Positions 1 to 13,400 of a stretch of DNA of 64,000 nucleotides are shown piece by piece. The position numbers and the translations under genes are program-made. Numbering within the stretch: the first letter of the stretch is position 1; the number at the start of each line of letters is the position of its first letter. The notes under the pieces are model-generated. The model was not told the origin of the DNA, made no database searches, and saw nothing but the letters and a program-made list of their open reading frames with translations. This stretch comes from Triatoma infestans (taxonomy: Eukaryota; Arthropoda; Insecta; Hemiptera; Reduviidae). The stretch covers positions 124,001 to 188,000 of the forward strand of contig JAAEAF010000373.1 of the NCBI GenBank assembly GCA_011037195.1. The letters run 5' to 3'.

Positions 1-1201
1 TACAATAAATTTCATTCTTGCCTTTCCGCTCATCCTAATCCTCAAATAGATCAGCTCTCATCTCATATCGTCCTGATAACCCCACTCAGGTCTGAAATGG
101 CGTTGGTCACACGATGTACTAGGCGTTGGAAATCAGTAATTGATTCAATTGGAGAGCCACCAATAGACGGTAACTACTATTTCATGTCAGTGGGTTATTC
201 TATTACTTGTTGCGGAGGCCAATAGCACTTGCAATTTCCATAAAGCAATTTTTTTTCGTTTCTTCCACCAAATGGTGATCATCGCCTCCTTTGAAATTAC
301 TTCTTATTTAAATATTTCATACATTTCGTAACTTTTATTCGTTAAATCTATGAATTTAAATAATATTGAAACAATTGTTAACATACAACAATAAACCCTG
401 CAATGGTTATTGAAATTTTCTCCACTAATCACATAAATCACTTAAGATAAACCGGTTTTTTGTCTTCAGTGGATTGAAATATATTTATATAAATTATATT
501 TCTTGTAAACTTTTATTCCAGTTTGTTCTAGATAAAGTTAAACGGTAAAAAAAAAAACAAAAAAAAACACCGAGGTATAAGGAAGCATTTCGGGACATAA
601 GCCCAAATATTTTATATATAAAAAATTCATCACCAAATATCTTTATATGCATCAAAAATATGAATCTAATTTCTTCATCAACTCCTAAAGAACCTTTATG
701 TCCATCTATCCCTTACCAAGTTTCATAGGGTAAATTCCTGACCTCTTTAGGAAATCCTGACGAAAAATTCTGGATCCGAAGTAAAGAGGTTTTTGATTTG
801 AATCTTATAGATATTATTTGCTTATAGAAATAATAAACTTAAAATAGAACATATTAATTTTCTTTTATACTTTATTAACGCCTTTTATTGTGACATTTTA
901 TCCATACACTAATTTGTAATGTTATAGATTCTTTAAAGTACAATGTGAATATACTAATTGTGAAAACTTTAATTTTCACAACAAATTCAATTTTTCTTAA
1001 TATTATATAAGTAGTATGTAACCATAAAAGTCATTATTAGAGCCCCCCCCTCCCGAACATAGTTTTAATTTCAATTTCGGAAAAAGATTAGGCCGGAAAT
1101 ACCGAAATTGATAGTCCGAAAAATAAAAGACATTGAAAGAAAGTCCGTCTGCTACAAACCTTATCAAAACAGTTTATTTCAAAAACACAATTAATACTTA
1201 C
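1..1201. other. OGDH intron, left edge of window
   Basis: This stretch lies downstream of the last visible OGDH exon. I looked on the minus strand for the C-terminal OGDH segment that should follow and did not find it, so the remaining coding exons lie beyond position 1. The content is AT-rich, with an A/C homopolymer patch near 550 and a C-run near 1041-1050. No gene is visible. Confidence 0.6.
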
Positions 1202-1456
1202 CTAAGGAAATGAGTATTTTCATTCATTTCATCAAAACTAGATTTTGCTTCAGGATGCCTAAGCAATGATTTGGGTGTCATTAATATTAAAGGTTTTCTG
1301 AAAGGAAGTGCTATTTGTCTGCGAAGAATATGGAAATAATTAGCCGGTGTTGAACAATTGGCCACTATCCAATTAATATCATGGAGCTGACGTATGGCAA
1401 ACTCTTCACTTTCTGGTGGGAAATAGTCAGGATCATCAGCTGACATTTGTAAAAAT
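1202..1456 (-). CDS. OGDH: OGDH exon 14 (last visible)
   Basis: Encodes residues about 805-889, including [19 protein letters not shown] and [20 protein letters not shown], in the pyrimidine-binding domain. The acceptor is TTCAG at 1457-1461 and the donor GTAAGT lies just left of 1202. The exon ends with two bases of a split codon, so at least one more exon must follow outside the window. Confidence 0.93.
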
Positions 1457-4400
1457 CTGAAAAAAAAAATTATGTTATAAAAATAATCAAATTTTAAAAT
1501 CTCCATCGAAGAATTCGTATATGAATATTAAGATATTACAGACCTTTCCAGTCTAGCAGAAGAATGTTCTGGACCCATTCCCTCCAAACCATGAGGTTGC
1601 AACATGACAATACCGGATTGTCTCACCCATTTAGCTTGGCCAGAAGAAATAAATTGATCAATAATACATTGTGCTGTATTGTTGAAGTCGCCGAACTGAG
1701 CTTCCCAGCAAACTAAAGCATTGGGATTTGTCATCGAAAAGCCAAGTTCGAATCCTTAAAAAAAAAAAAAAAAGTTGATATAAACACCTCTGCCATATTC
1801 CTGCTATATTTTAACTTGCAACTGACAAATTTTCTTTAATATTATATATAGCAGTGGAACCGTACAATAGATATTTTGAAATGACACTTTGAGTCATTAT
1901 TAGAGCTATCCATAATCTCCCAAATTTCAATTTTTTTGGAAACGTTCTGAGATAAAAAAAATAAACCATGTTATCTAGAAGCCTTTGAAGAAATTTGTGA
2001 AAAACAAAAAAAATATCAGAACTACTCCCGAGTGACGGACTTTGATCGAAATATAATCGGATGCGCAAACGACATCTTAATGAAAATTTCCATTTTTAAG
2101 TTATGCTGCTCACAAGCAGACAAAGAGAAATTTAAAAAAAATATTTTTCGTGCTTCTAAACTGAAAAAATGGCTTCCGATCAAAACTTCCTCTCATTGCA
2201 GGCAGAGAAAGTAAAAACAGAATTTATTAATATAAATAAGACACTGAATTATAGTTTATATTTTAGTTTCGAATAGGAAAATCGAATGTTCGATATTATC
2301 AGGAAAATAATCGAAAGCATGGTTAATAGGTATTCCAAAAAAATAAATAACTAAAAATCTGGATGAAATACTCGAAATTTTTTTTACGACAATTCTTAAA
2401 TTCTAAATGATAAATTTGTGTCCCTTGGAGTAAGTCAAACGGAATGTGAACTTCTTCCACTTTTCGTTGTTGTGTTACGCTATTTTCTCTCTCTCTCTAT
2501 CCCCCCCCTTGCAGATACACATACAATTTTTTTTTTTTATACTTATATTTCTGTGAATAACAAAAGTCGATCGTAAAATAGTAAGAAATAGGAAAAATTA
2601 AATCAAAGCCTACCCAGCACACCAAATTCTGACAATGAAGAATTGCACACTGTATAAGGAGCTTGATCTGGATAAAGATTATTGAGCGGCCTATATGTTG
2701 CTTTATCTACAGTTTGATGGTGAAGTACATGATGTCTATGAGAAAAGGTTCCTCTTTCTACATCCTGACCTGATAAGCGTACATGGATACCTATTTAAAA
2801 ATTTAAGGAATTTAAATTCATATACAATCCCAATTAAGGTTTTTTATACATTTTTTATATTCCATTAAAAAAAATTACCTTCTTTCAGTAAAGATCCAAA
2901 AGCCATAGCCTCTCCCAGTGCCCAATCAACCGTTCTTTGTTCAACCATTTGCATTCTTGCTTTAAGAATCCTTTCGATACCTGAAATCACATAGAATTAG
3001 TAAGTGATCAATTTAAGATCCATAAAAAATATATATACTTTGCCAACGAGAATATATATACTTTTTTGCCGAGAACGGCTAAAAAATTTGCTTAGTGATG
3101 ATTTACAAATCAGTATGAAATTATTAAAAAAATTAATTTCGGAACGCTTTTAATACAATATTCTTATATTTTACTGCAATAAAAGAGCATATTAGAAACC
3201 TTTATGAATAACAAATTCCGCAGCATTTGGAGGTGGTGAAGAAAATCTTTTGCCAATATGAACTAATGTATCCTCTTTGATTCCAGTCGCCGACATTTTG
3301 AGCGGGTCTTTGCCTTCGAAAAAGCCAGACCATGGAGAGTCAAGCCAATCTTTGTACTTAATATGAGTTTCTTTAGCAGCATTAGTATAAGATTCTTCGC
3401 AGATCTTGTCATACTTATCACGAACGTCCTTAAAAAAAATTTAAATTGTTAGAAAAATTGTATGAACTGAATTCTATAACAACTTTTACTCAATCTGAAA
3501 ATATATACAAATACCAAAGACGAATGAATGATTTTTCTCCTAGTTTTAAAATAAATAAAAAATGGACGTTTACGCCTAATGAGGCCATCCTCAGCAGCAC
3601 TAAAACACTAATTACATTTTAGAACTGCTGAGTATAGCCTCATAGGCTAAAAGTCAAGTTTTTTAATGTTAAAATCCAGAAGTATTCACTAATTTGTTCT
3701 TAGTATTATTATTTTTATTTTATTTTTTCCTCAGCCAGAAGGTAGTGGGTATATAAAGGCCTGCGGCAAGGGAGGCTTTCATTTAATTGCAGGTAGATGT
3801 GATGTCTAGTTATTTGTTTTTATATAATTGATTGAGTCATAGAGCGTAATAACCAACAGGGTCATTGCCCCCCCCCCCAAATTGCAGGTAGAAGAGAAAG
3901 ATTTTTTTTCCTACGCCATGACTTCGGCTATTCAGCCATTCGGCGACGCGAGGCCCTGTATAAAAGAACTAGGCTGCGCGGGATTGATGTTGTTCGTTTA
4001 GTTGTATATCCAAGGGCACGTGAGAACAACCTCGGACGCGAACAACTTCACTCCCTAGAACAGAGAGAGAAAAATGTGGCCAGTGTTTAATTTGCCAGGA
4101 CCATCTGCTTGGGATCGTCCAGCATGGTCTCCCGAAAGATTCTATATGAGTGCAGGATAACGGCCTATTGCATTTCTGCGACAAGCTCTTTTCATATTTT
4201 GAGCTCGCTTAATCCTGCGCTCAGAGGCCTCGGTATTAATCCCACACTGGAGATCAGTAATGGTACTATCTCGACCGCCCCTCCTAATGGAGCTTATCTC
4301 GGCTGCTAGAGGTCCATATTTTGCAAGCTTTTCATTTTGTGTCTTGGCAAGATTGGCAGTATCTGGGACGGTAATATGTATTATAAACACTTGTTCTGGT

Positions 4401-7400
4401 GCTCATCAAACCGCAACTGTGTGGTCCGTGAGCACAAATCTGTCCCAGTATAATCTGTGTCTGCTACCCTGGAGGACCGAACAGGGATCATATTTACGTA
4501 GGGTACCATTTCCGTCGCCGATCCCAGTTCATGGGCTAATTTGCATGTACAGAATATGATACACTGTTTGCGGGGCGGCATGGCAGAGTCCATATCTGCT
4601 GTCCGTGATTCCAGGTCCCCTAACACATGACGCTTGTAATACTTGTTGCTATGACCGGGTCCTGAATTGCGATTAAGGTGCCCTCTGTTTCCGGAAAAAC
4701 GCACCCATATCGGAGCCAGGTCACAGATGCCTCTTTGTCTATTGCAACATTGTCGAGAATGGCGAGGTACTTGGCATGCAGAGCCTTAGTTCTCCTTAGC
4801 GCTCCTGGCTCAAGATCGGATATCTGCCCATTCTGTCGTAATTATTATTATATTATTCTCTTCATAAATGCAAGACACCAAAATAAGCAAATACCTTAAC
4901 TTCTTCACTAGTAACTACCCCTTCGGAGATCAATTTTTCAGCGTATTTATCTAGAACTGGTTTGGTAGCTTTAATAGTTTTATACATGAGTGGCTGTGTA
5001 AACATTGGCTCATCCATCTCGTTGTGGCCATTACGGCGATAGCATACCTATAAGTGGAAATTATTTTGATTAGACAAATACGTTCTTTTTTTTTCAAATA
5101 ATGAAAATACTGAAGTATAATTACATACAATATCAATAACCACATCTTTGTGGAAGGTATTTCTCCATTCTGCAGCAATATTACAGATGTGCATAACAGC
5201 TTCAGGATCATCAGAATTTACATGGAAAATAGGAGCATTCACTACTCTGGCCACATCTGCAAAATAAATGAACAAAAACAACATATTTAATTTTTTAAGA
5301 CAGAAGACAAAGATATGTTTATTTATTTTGTATTTTGATTTATTTACCAGTACAATATGGTGATGAACGAGAATGGCGTGGATCAGTGGTAAAACCTATC
5401 TGGTTATTTACAATGATATGTATAGTACCATGGGTAGTGTAGTCCGGTAAATCAGATAAATGGAATGTCTCAAATACTACACCTTGTCCACAAAATGCTG
5501 CATCTCCGTGTAGTAATATTGACATTACCTATGATATTTATATAAAACTCTTTAGATAAATAAAGTATTAAATTTCAATAAGTCAGCTATTTAATATAGG
5601 ATTTGTAACCAATACTACAACCTCTACTTATAAGAACTGTTGATAAATAAATCAATACTTTTCTAAAAATCTTTTTTTTTCTTCTAATTCGGAATTTTTA
5701 CAACAATCTTAATATAATATTATGAAAGTCACTTTGGTGAAAAGCAGTCAAAGTCTAACTCAATCCAATTTAAATCAATAAAAGTGATAGACTTTCTATA
5801 TGTCAGTATATTTATCATAATTAAATAAATTTTCAATTGCTTTTTTTTTAACCAAAAAATTAAAAATGAGAATTCTGATTGACAAATTTTCATAGCAAGC
5901 TTTTTGTCAAACATCTCAGATATCTGAGCTCACAGGTCAGATATTACCAAACGTGTAATATCAAGTAATAAGTTTCTGTTTATTATTATTATTATTATTT
6001 ACGCATTCTTAAATTACAACAATCATAATATATAAAACAAAAAGTCAGAATTTCTAAACTCTGAATGCAATATTTTTCTCTTACAGTGTAAGAGGATAGT
6101 ACAAAATGGAAAAGAATAAATATATCTTTTCTACGAGTGCAGTCTTTTTTCAGAGAGTCAAAATGAAAGTAACTTTTATTTTTCTGCAATCGTGTAATTA
6201 ATAATGCCGCTACATTAAACTATTAAGTGGAGAGGATAGTTGGGTTATTCACAAAAGAGAAAGGAGAGAGTTTCGCTATAAACGTAGAATTGTAATTGGA
6301 AGGTCTCCAGTTCGAGTCCCGCGAATAACTGCTGAATTTAATAATAGTTTGTTACTAATACTCTAATCCTTTACCCATTTCATGCAATAACCTTCCTGAA
6401 ATATCCTTCCCACTGCACTAAAATAACATAATAAAAAAATATTTTACCTTTTTTCCCTCTCCATCTCCTCGGTAAAACTGTTCAGCTCTAGTTTTTCCTT
6501 GTACAACCGGATCAGCAGCTTCAAGATGAGAAGGATTAGCTACTACAGCCAGTCGAATATTTTTATTAGTTACTCGATTCAATCTTTCTATGTATGTTCC
6601 CAAGTGGTACTTAACATCACCTGATCCCTGAAATAATTTTTTTTTATTATTAATTTTAAATTATTTATTTTCTCAAAAAAAAGAAAAGAATAAGTATTGC
6701 AACTAACATCATCAGCTGCTTCCAAAGCCGCAAACTGAGTAAATATCTGTTCCAGTGGTTTTCTACATACATTAGCCAGTACATTCAATCGTCCTCTATG
6801 AGGCATTCCCATAACAATTGATTCCACACCTAATTCTGTTGATTTATCTATCAACTGTTTCATTGCTGGAATTAATATTTCAGCACCTTCAAGACCAAAT
6901 CTCTTCTCGCTAGACCATTTACGTGCCAAAAATGCTTCAAACCTAATAAAAAATTTTTTTATATTTATCTGAAGCAATGTTTCTTTTCTTTAACAAAACA
7001 TTAAAGTTATTAAAAGAAAGGAAAATCTTAATTGAAATTCAAAGGAAAAAATTATTTCTAAGAAATTCTAAAAGTTCTTATGGATAGCAAAAAAAAAAGG
7101 TTCATCTTTTATTGGTTTCTGGCATTCTTGAGAGAAGTTGTCTCATGTTGTAAGTTAAATATGTCTGTTGCCAAGTTAAAATCATGTTATTACGGTGGTC
7201 GCAAGCAAAAAGCTGAAATCAGGTAGGGAAACCTTACTTAACTGTTTGTTTTATCGGCATAGTGATCAACTCTACATTTTCCAAACAATTCTAAGATATT
7301 TATTCTGCAATAAGTTAATGATATTTCGAAAGATTACCTAATTTCCAAAGTTATTAGAAGTTTTACAAATAAAAAAAAACTCCTAGCGCAAAAGCTTATA

Positions 7401-10400
7401 AAAGCTAAGGCCTCTCAGATGGTTGTTTTTGGTGAGGGGAATTGGTCTCACATTTCGGTTCCCACGCCATTTTCGGCATTCATGTTGAGAATTCCTACTA
7501 TTTTTCGTTTTCCAGATTTATTCAAGGTGCTAGTCAATTTCTTGTGAGTCCCTATAGAAATCGCCCTGCATCGCTTGCGACAAAAGCGAGTATCGCAGTC
7601 ACGAACTAAGCGGAGTGGACAAAATTTAAAGTTAATTAGATTATATTAGTAAATCTAGTAGAGGAACTTAACCCATCCTTCATATCTCAGCTCTCGAAAT
7701 TGTCATCAAGACTGTTAAATTTGTTGAATAGATGGTTGAGTCTGCAGTACTTGAGAGTATCAAACTTTTATCTCTATGTCACTTCTTATTTCATGAGCAC
7801 CGAGCGGTTTCGGGAGTTTGCCTATCAATTAGCTTATTTGGGTAAAGAGGGCCTAAATTATAATGCTAAATCTGAACGCATACTAAAAGTTCTACTTTAT
7901 ATACAAACGCGAAGGTCATACAAAAGTTCTACTTAAAAACTTACGCGAAGGTCTACTTTTGGCTATATTATTTTTTAACTATTATTATTTCGACAACTTA
8001 CCTTTAAAGATAAGCTAAAAATGCAACGTTATTCACAAACTAAGTAAGATGTGCAAATATCTATCCATTCATGGACACTACCAAATATGTTACTAGATTA
8101 ATAAAATAATTATTTAAATTTACCCTGTGGCTCTGGTAAGACGTGCCAATATAAGCCTCTTCTGAGTTGCATCAAATTCCATTACACCAGGTGCCTCTAA
8201 TTTTTGTCTAATCCAATTACATTGTTCCAATGAATTAATAAACATAAATTCTACACCAATATGTCTACAATAGACATTTTCCAATCGTCTAAGTATTTCT
8301 CTCAATGTTAAAACTTTATCTTTGCCGCCAATGAATGTTGTTGATGGTAATTTAAAGGTTCTTTCCATGTCTTCTTCTTCTACAGATTATTAAAAAATAC
8401 AAAGAATTTTTTACTTTTTTAAATCAGATTTGGTATTGAACCATATTTATTGAGATTCTCATGTAATTCTGTAAGGATTTAGAAATATTATGAACAATAA
8501 ATTTTGCAAAAATGAGATTTGGAAAGTGAAATATTTTTTTTTGACCGAATCAAACTCAACTAGCTTTTTCGCTAAAAAGCCATTCCGATAAAATTTATTG
8601 TTCAAATAAATGTTTAAATAAAACTGTACTAGAATGTACAAAAAAAGCGAAGAAAAAAGTAAAGAAGTACCTGAGGTATATGCATTTATGTGAAAACTCA
8701 TGATTTAATCGCTATAAATGTTTATTTAAAATATTCAAAAATGCTCACAAATTTGGATTGGAAATTATGCAGTTACCTCAATAAGAAAATAATATGATGA
8801 AAGAAAAAAGACCATAAAGAAGAAATTTATAATTAACAAGTTCAAATAACTCTTTTGAAAGCATCGTAATTCATTCGTCTCTCTTTAATTCGAATTTTTC
8901 TTTCCATTCAAGAAATATTTTTCATTAGAAGTAGGGAAAATAATAAATTAAATAAGGAAAAGGAATGAAGAAATAACTGGGTAAGGTTTAAAATGTGAAT
9001 TAACAAATTTACGAAAATGCTTTACTCAAAAAGGGCAGGAAAAAGCAACTTTAAATATGGAAAATACGAACTAATAATAAACATTTGTTTTTATTTTATT
9101 TGTCAATTCTTCTTCTTCCTAGTTCTCTATGGTCTTAGAATGACCTTGGCCTTCGCTTGAAGAGTTGCCAGGCTCCCTCCCTATCATTTGCCACCTTTTG
9201 CCATGATCTGGCGCCCATCTTTTTTAAAATCGTCCTCTTGGAGCCATCCAAAGTAGGGCTTTACCAGGCGGTCTTTTACCTCCCGAATGCACTAAAATGA
9301 GCTTTTTCGGTCCGGGTGGCGGCCCATACGTTGTAAATGCCCCAACGTATGGACACTACGTTTCAGACGTAAACACTGACACAGGTGTCTAATTCTTTTA
9401 CAGCCTTTAAACGATGCCGATCACAAGAATCTTCTTAATCTTCTAGTACCATATACTTAGATTTGCCCTCATTTATTTCCAGCCCATATTTTGCGGCCTC
9501 TTCCTCTAAATCCTTTAGGGTATCTTTTAGTGCAGCTGCCGATATTGCAACAATAACCATATCATCGGCACAAGCAGAATGCTGCGATACACGGTTTTAA
9601 ATGCTTCCCACGGGATTCTCGTTTATGCTGCAGACGGCCATCCCAAAATTAAATAAAATAAAATAGGGGTCTCTTCCCTGTTAGTGTGGACTAACAGGAA
9701 ATTCCTGTGACACAAAGTCCTGTTGACTACTTTGCAGTGTTATCGATTAAGGTCATCATCCTTACCAATCTGATCAGGTTGTATTTGGACTTCCCTCATA
9801 CAACTAAAAACCATATCCGGGAAACTTTAGCACTCATCGTTCGCCACTTTGAAATCAATATAGAGTTGATGGAGATCAATATTATTTTCATAACATTTTT
9901 CTAACAGGCTTAATGAAAAAAATTTGATCAGCTGTAGGATCTTCCTTTAAGGGAACCACCCTGGTAGTACCAAAAATGACTTCGGCTATATGGGAAATTC
10001 TCCGTAAAAAGCAGAGCTGATATAAACAGAATTTAAAAGAGCTATTCCTCAATAATTCATGATTTCAGAGCGTTTCATGCAGATCAAAGCGTTTTTCCAA
10101 TCCTTTGAATCCTTTGACATCATTTCTTTTAGCTACTTCTACTAGGACCAACTTATACAGTTCTTCTTTTAAGTGTTTTCCTCCACTTTTAAATAATTAG
10201 AACGGAATTCCATCTTCTCCACGGGCTTTATTTCCTTTCATAGCCTCTAAAACTTCATCAAAATCTTCTCTTGATGGAGATTCGACCCTTCTTCCAGCGG
10301 TATTTCGACGCTTTCTTTCACTTGTCTCACTTAATATTTTCCTTGAAATAATGTGCCCACCTTTTGACAGTATCCTCCTATTGACCAGCACTTCTCTCTT

Positions 10401-13400
10401 TTCTCCTTCTATACAGCCCAGTCTAGGCTGGTACCTATCCTTAGCGCTTCTCACAGCTTTCGAAATTTGTTACAATTTTATGCATCATAATCTTGCTGCA
10501 ACTGCTCTATTTTCTTCCTTTCAGATTCTCTTTTCTTTCCCCGACAGATATTCTTGCCGATTTTCTCCTATGACATTCATGCCCACCACCCCTTGTTTTC
10601 CTCTTTAACATTTTCTCTCTAGCTATATTTCTTTTTTCCAGGGCTTCCTTTACTTCTTCATCAAACTAATCATTTCTTTCCTGTCTTTTCAGCTCTCCAA
10701 CAACCTCCACCGCTGCGATCATCTTTAATTCTCACCCACAAATAATCAATATTCCCTTATTTAGAGATCTTGTTTCATCACTCATATGACTTTCTATTTT
10801 CTCTTCAAAATATTCTCTACAGTGATCCAGTTTCAGTTTCTCTGTTTCTCACCTCTACAGCTAGACTTAAGCGCTATACTCTGAGATATGTTCGCTCTAA
10901 TAAAAAAATGGTTCTATCTACATTTACTCCTCTGAAGTTTCTAACATCCTTTATATCTGACATATGTCTTAGAGTCCATTACAAGATGATCGATGATGAT
11001 TCCACGTTAAATCATCGGGAGAAACCCAGGTTCCAAGGTGTGTACTCTTGGGCTGGCTCTTCTTACGATTTTTCCAGCAGCAAAGTAAATCATTGTATTT
11101 CCGTTGTCGTTGCTAATTTCATGTTTACTATAAGGGCCAACCAACCATTGGGTACTTCCTAATGAACAGCTACTTCCTGTCCAACGTAAGATGATTTTCC
11201 CAGCATGACTCGGAATATCATTGTATATCCTTTCTACTACGCATAAAATTCTGTTTCTAAATTTCTTCTTACCCGTATGATACATATTCTTTCATTAACA
11301 GGAATCTTCAATGTGGCATGTTTCGTTCTTTCACCAACCTTTCTAGGCTGTTTCCCATCCTTAGCGCTGTACTACCACTATTAAATACTATATTATATTT
11401 AAGTTATGTGATTTCGCTCTTTCTTGCCGCCATAATGTCTATTCTTTATTTTATAAGTTCTTCTTCGAGTTTACGGCTCGCTCCGAGGCTATAAAGGAGC
11501 CTTAAATTCCTAGTTCCTATTGCCCCAAAGTCCGCGCCTGGGCGACTACCATTTTGATCAATCCGTTTTCTCTTACTTTGCGATTTCGGAACCGTTTAAT
11601 TTTTTGCAGGAAAGAGGGGTCGGCCCTGCGCCTAACTTGGCTGGCCAGTGACATATCTTTAAAGTGCCCATCCCCAAGGCGAGGTGTTGTCTCCATTACG
11701 ACTAAAGAAGTCCGCGTCCCCTTGTTTTAATTTCGGAGTGACCGTCTCCTAGCCTCTGAGTACCCAATTTCATACAGCGAAAGGCAGCGTTGTTATCCAT
11801 TTAGACGCCTTCTACGATATCCTGGACAAGAAGCAGGCTTATTCTGTTCCCCGAACCTGCAGGGCTTTTTAATTTGTCAACACTTATTTTTAATGACCCA
11901 ATAAGCGTAACTTTGAAAAATAATAATTTTAGAAAATGAAAAAAATTTAAAAGTATTCTGATCGTATCAAACATCTTTACATTATAGTGAACAAATTTTA
12001 TAATACTTCAAGGCAAGGCCTTTTTGCTGCTGAATATTTCTTTACGTTTATGAGGCTCCATCTACATATGTAGCAAATGAAGTTATGGTCTATTTCTCTT
12101 TTAAGGATATATTTAATTCTTTTTTTATTTTATCATATTATTTACTTTATTGCTATCGAGAGAGTGAGTGAAAAAAATTATTTTAACCTTACTGATAGCA
12201 TAAAATTTAATCTATCTTCCATGTAATTATTAACCATAATTTTACGAATAACTATTTACTTTCGAACTATTTAAATTTAAATGACAACTATAAGCCAAAC
12301 TAAATCAAGTGAAAACAAGCGACAAGTTTATGGACAAAGACACGAAATCAGAGAAGCGAAAAATTTACTATTTGGAATCAATTAAAGGAGATGAAATGAA
12401 AGTTAAAATTTAAAATTAAATTTTGAACAAATTTATTCTGTAAAAAATTTGGTGAGGATTAGTCTTTCACGAGTTATGTATAACAAAACGTTTAAAAAAG
12501 GCTGAAGGAGAGAACAGCCGTGTGGATGTGTTAAGAAATGAAAAAATTAAAAGTAAAGTCATGTCGATTTTTTTCACGCGGGATTAACGTCTAACTACCA
12601 AATCAGGTATTTTAGATGGGCTCCATAAAAAAAATAACTTCCAAACGTGGTAAAATTATTATAAAATAATTAACATTATAATTAATCGTTTACGAAAACG
12701 ATCTTTTACGCGATGGAAGAATAAATAGAAGAATTCGGTTTTATAGAAGGATAAAAGGAAGAACGATCATTCTGATCTTAGCCCAAACTTGTGGTGCAGC
12801 CATCAGGCTAACAAATCCCTGGAGTTCTCAATAAGAAGGATCGTATGATTTTCACATTCATAAGCTTCAAGTACTTTTTTTTATTTATGATCGTGAACTT
12901 TGCCAAATCACTTGACATTTTCTCTTGGTAACCATGGATACAACATTTTGTACAACATTTAGAGTATCCATCAGTGTTTACTGCCTAATTGAAGCTCGGT
13001 CACTGGCGATTAATCGATAACATTAAACAAAAATGTAGAGAAAATTTGCTGAGATGATTGCATGAAATATTTCCGCAAGAAACTGAAAGGGGGAAAAACA
13101 AATCGAAACTTTTAAATGAAACGCTGACTTTTTATGAAAATTGTTTAGAAAAGTGGTCCAAAATATTTAAGATATTCAAATATTTTGATGGATATTTCAA
13201 TAGAAAAAATTTCGTTGAGATGAAGCCATAAATTATGCAGAATAATTAACAAAATAATGATACCATTTAATGATCATTTTTTATTAAATCAAACGTTTGA
13301 TATTGTTCTGCAATTAAGTAAATAAAGATCGAATGAATGATAAACTGAAAATTTTTTTTTTTTGTCTAGTTATAAATAATCCAGAATTTTGAAAACAGTC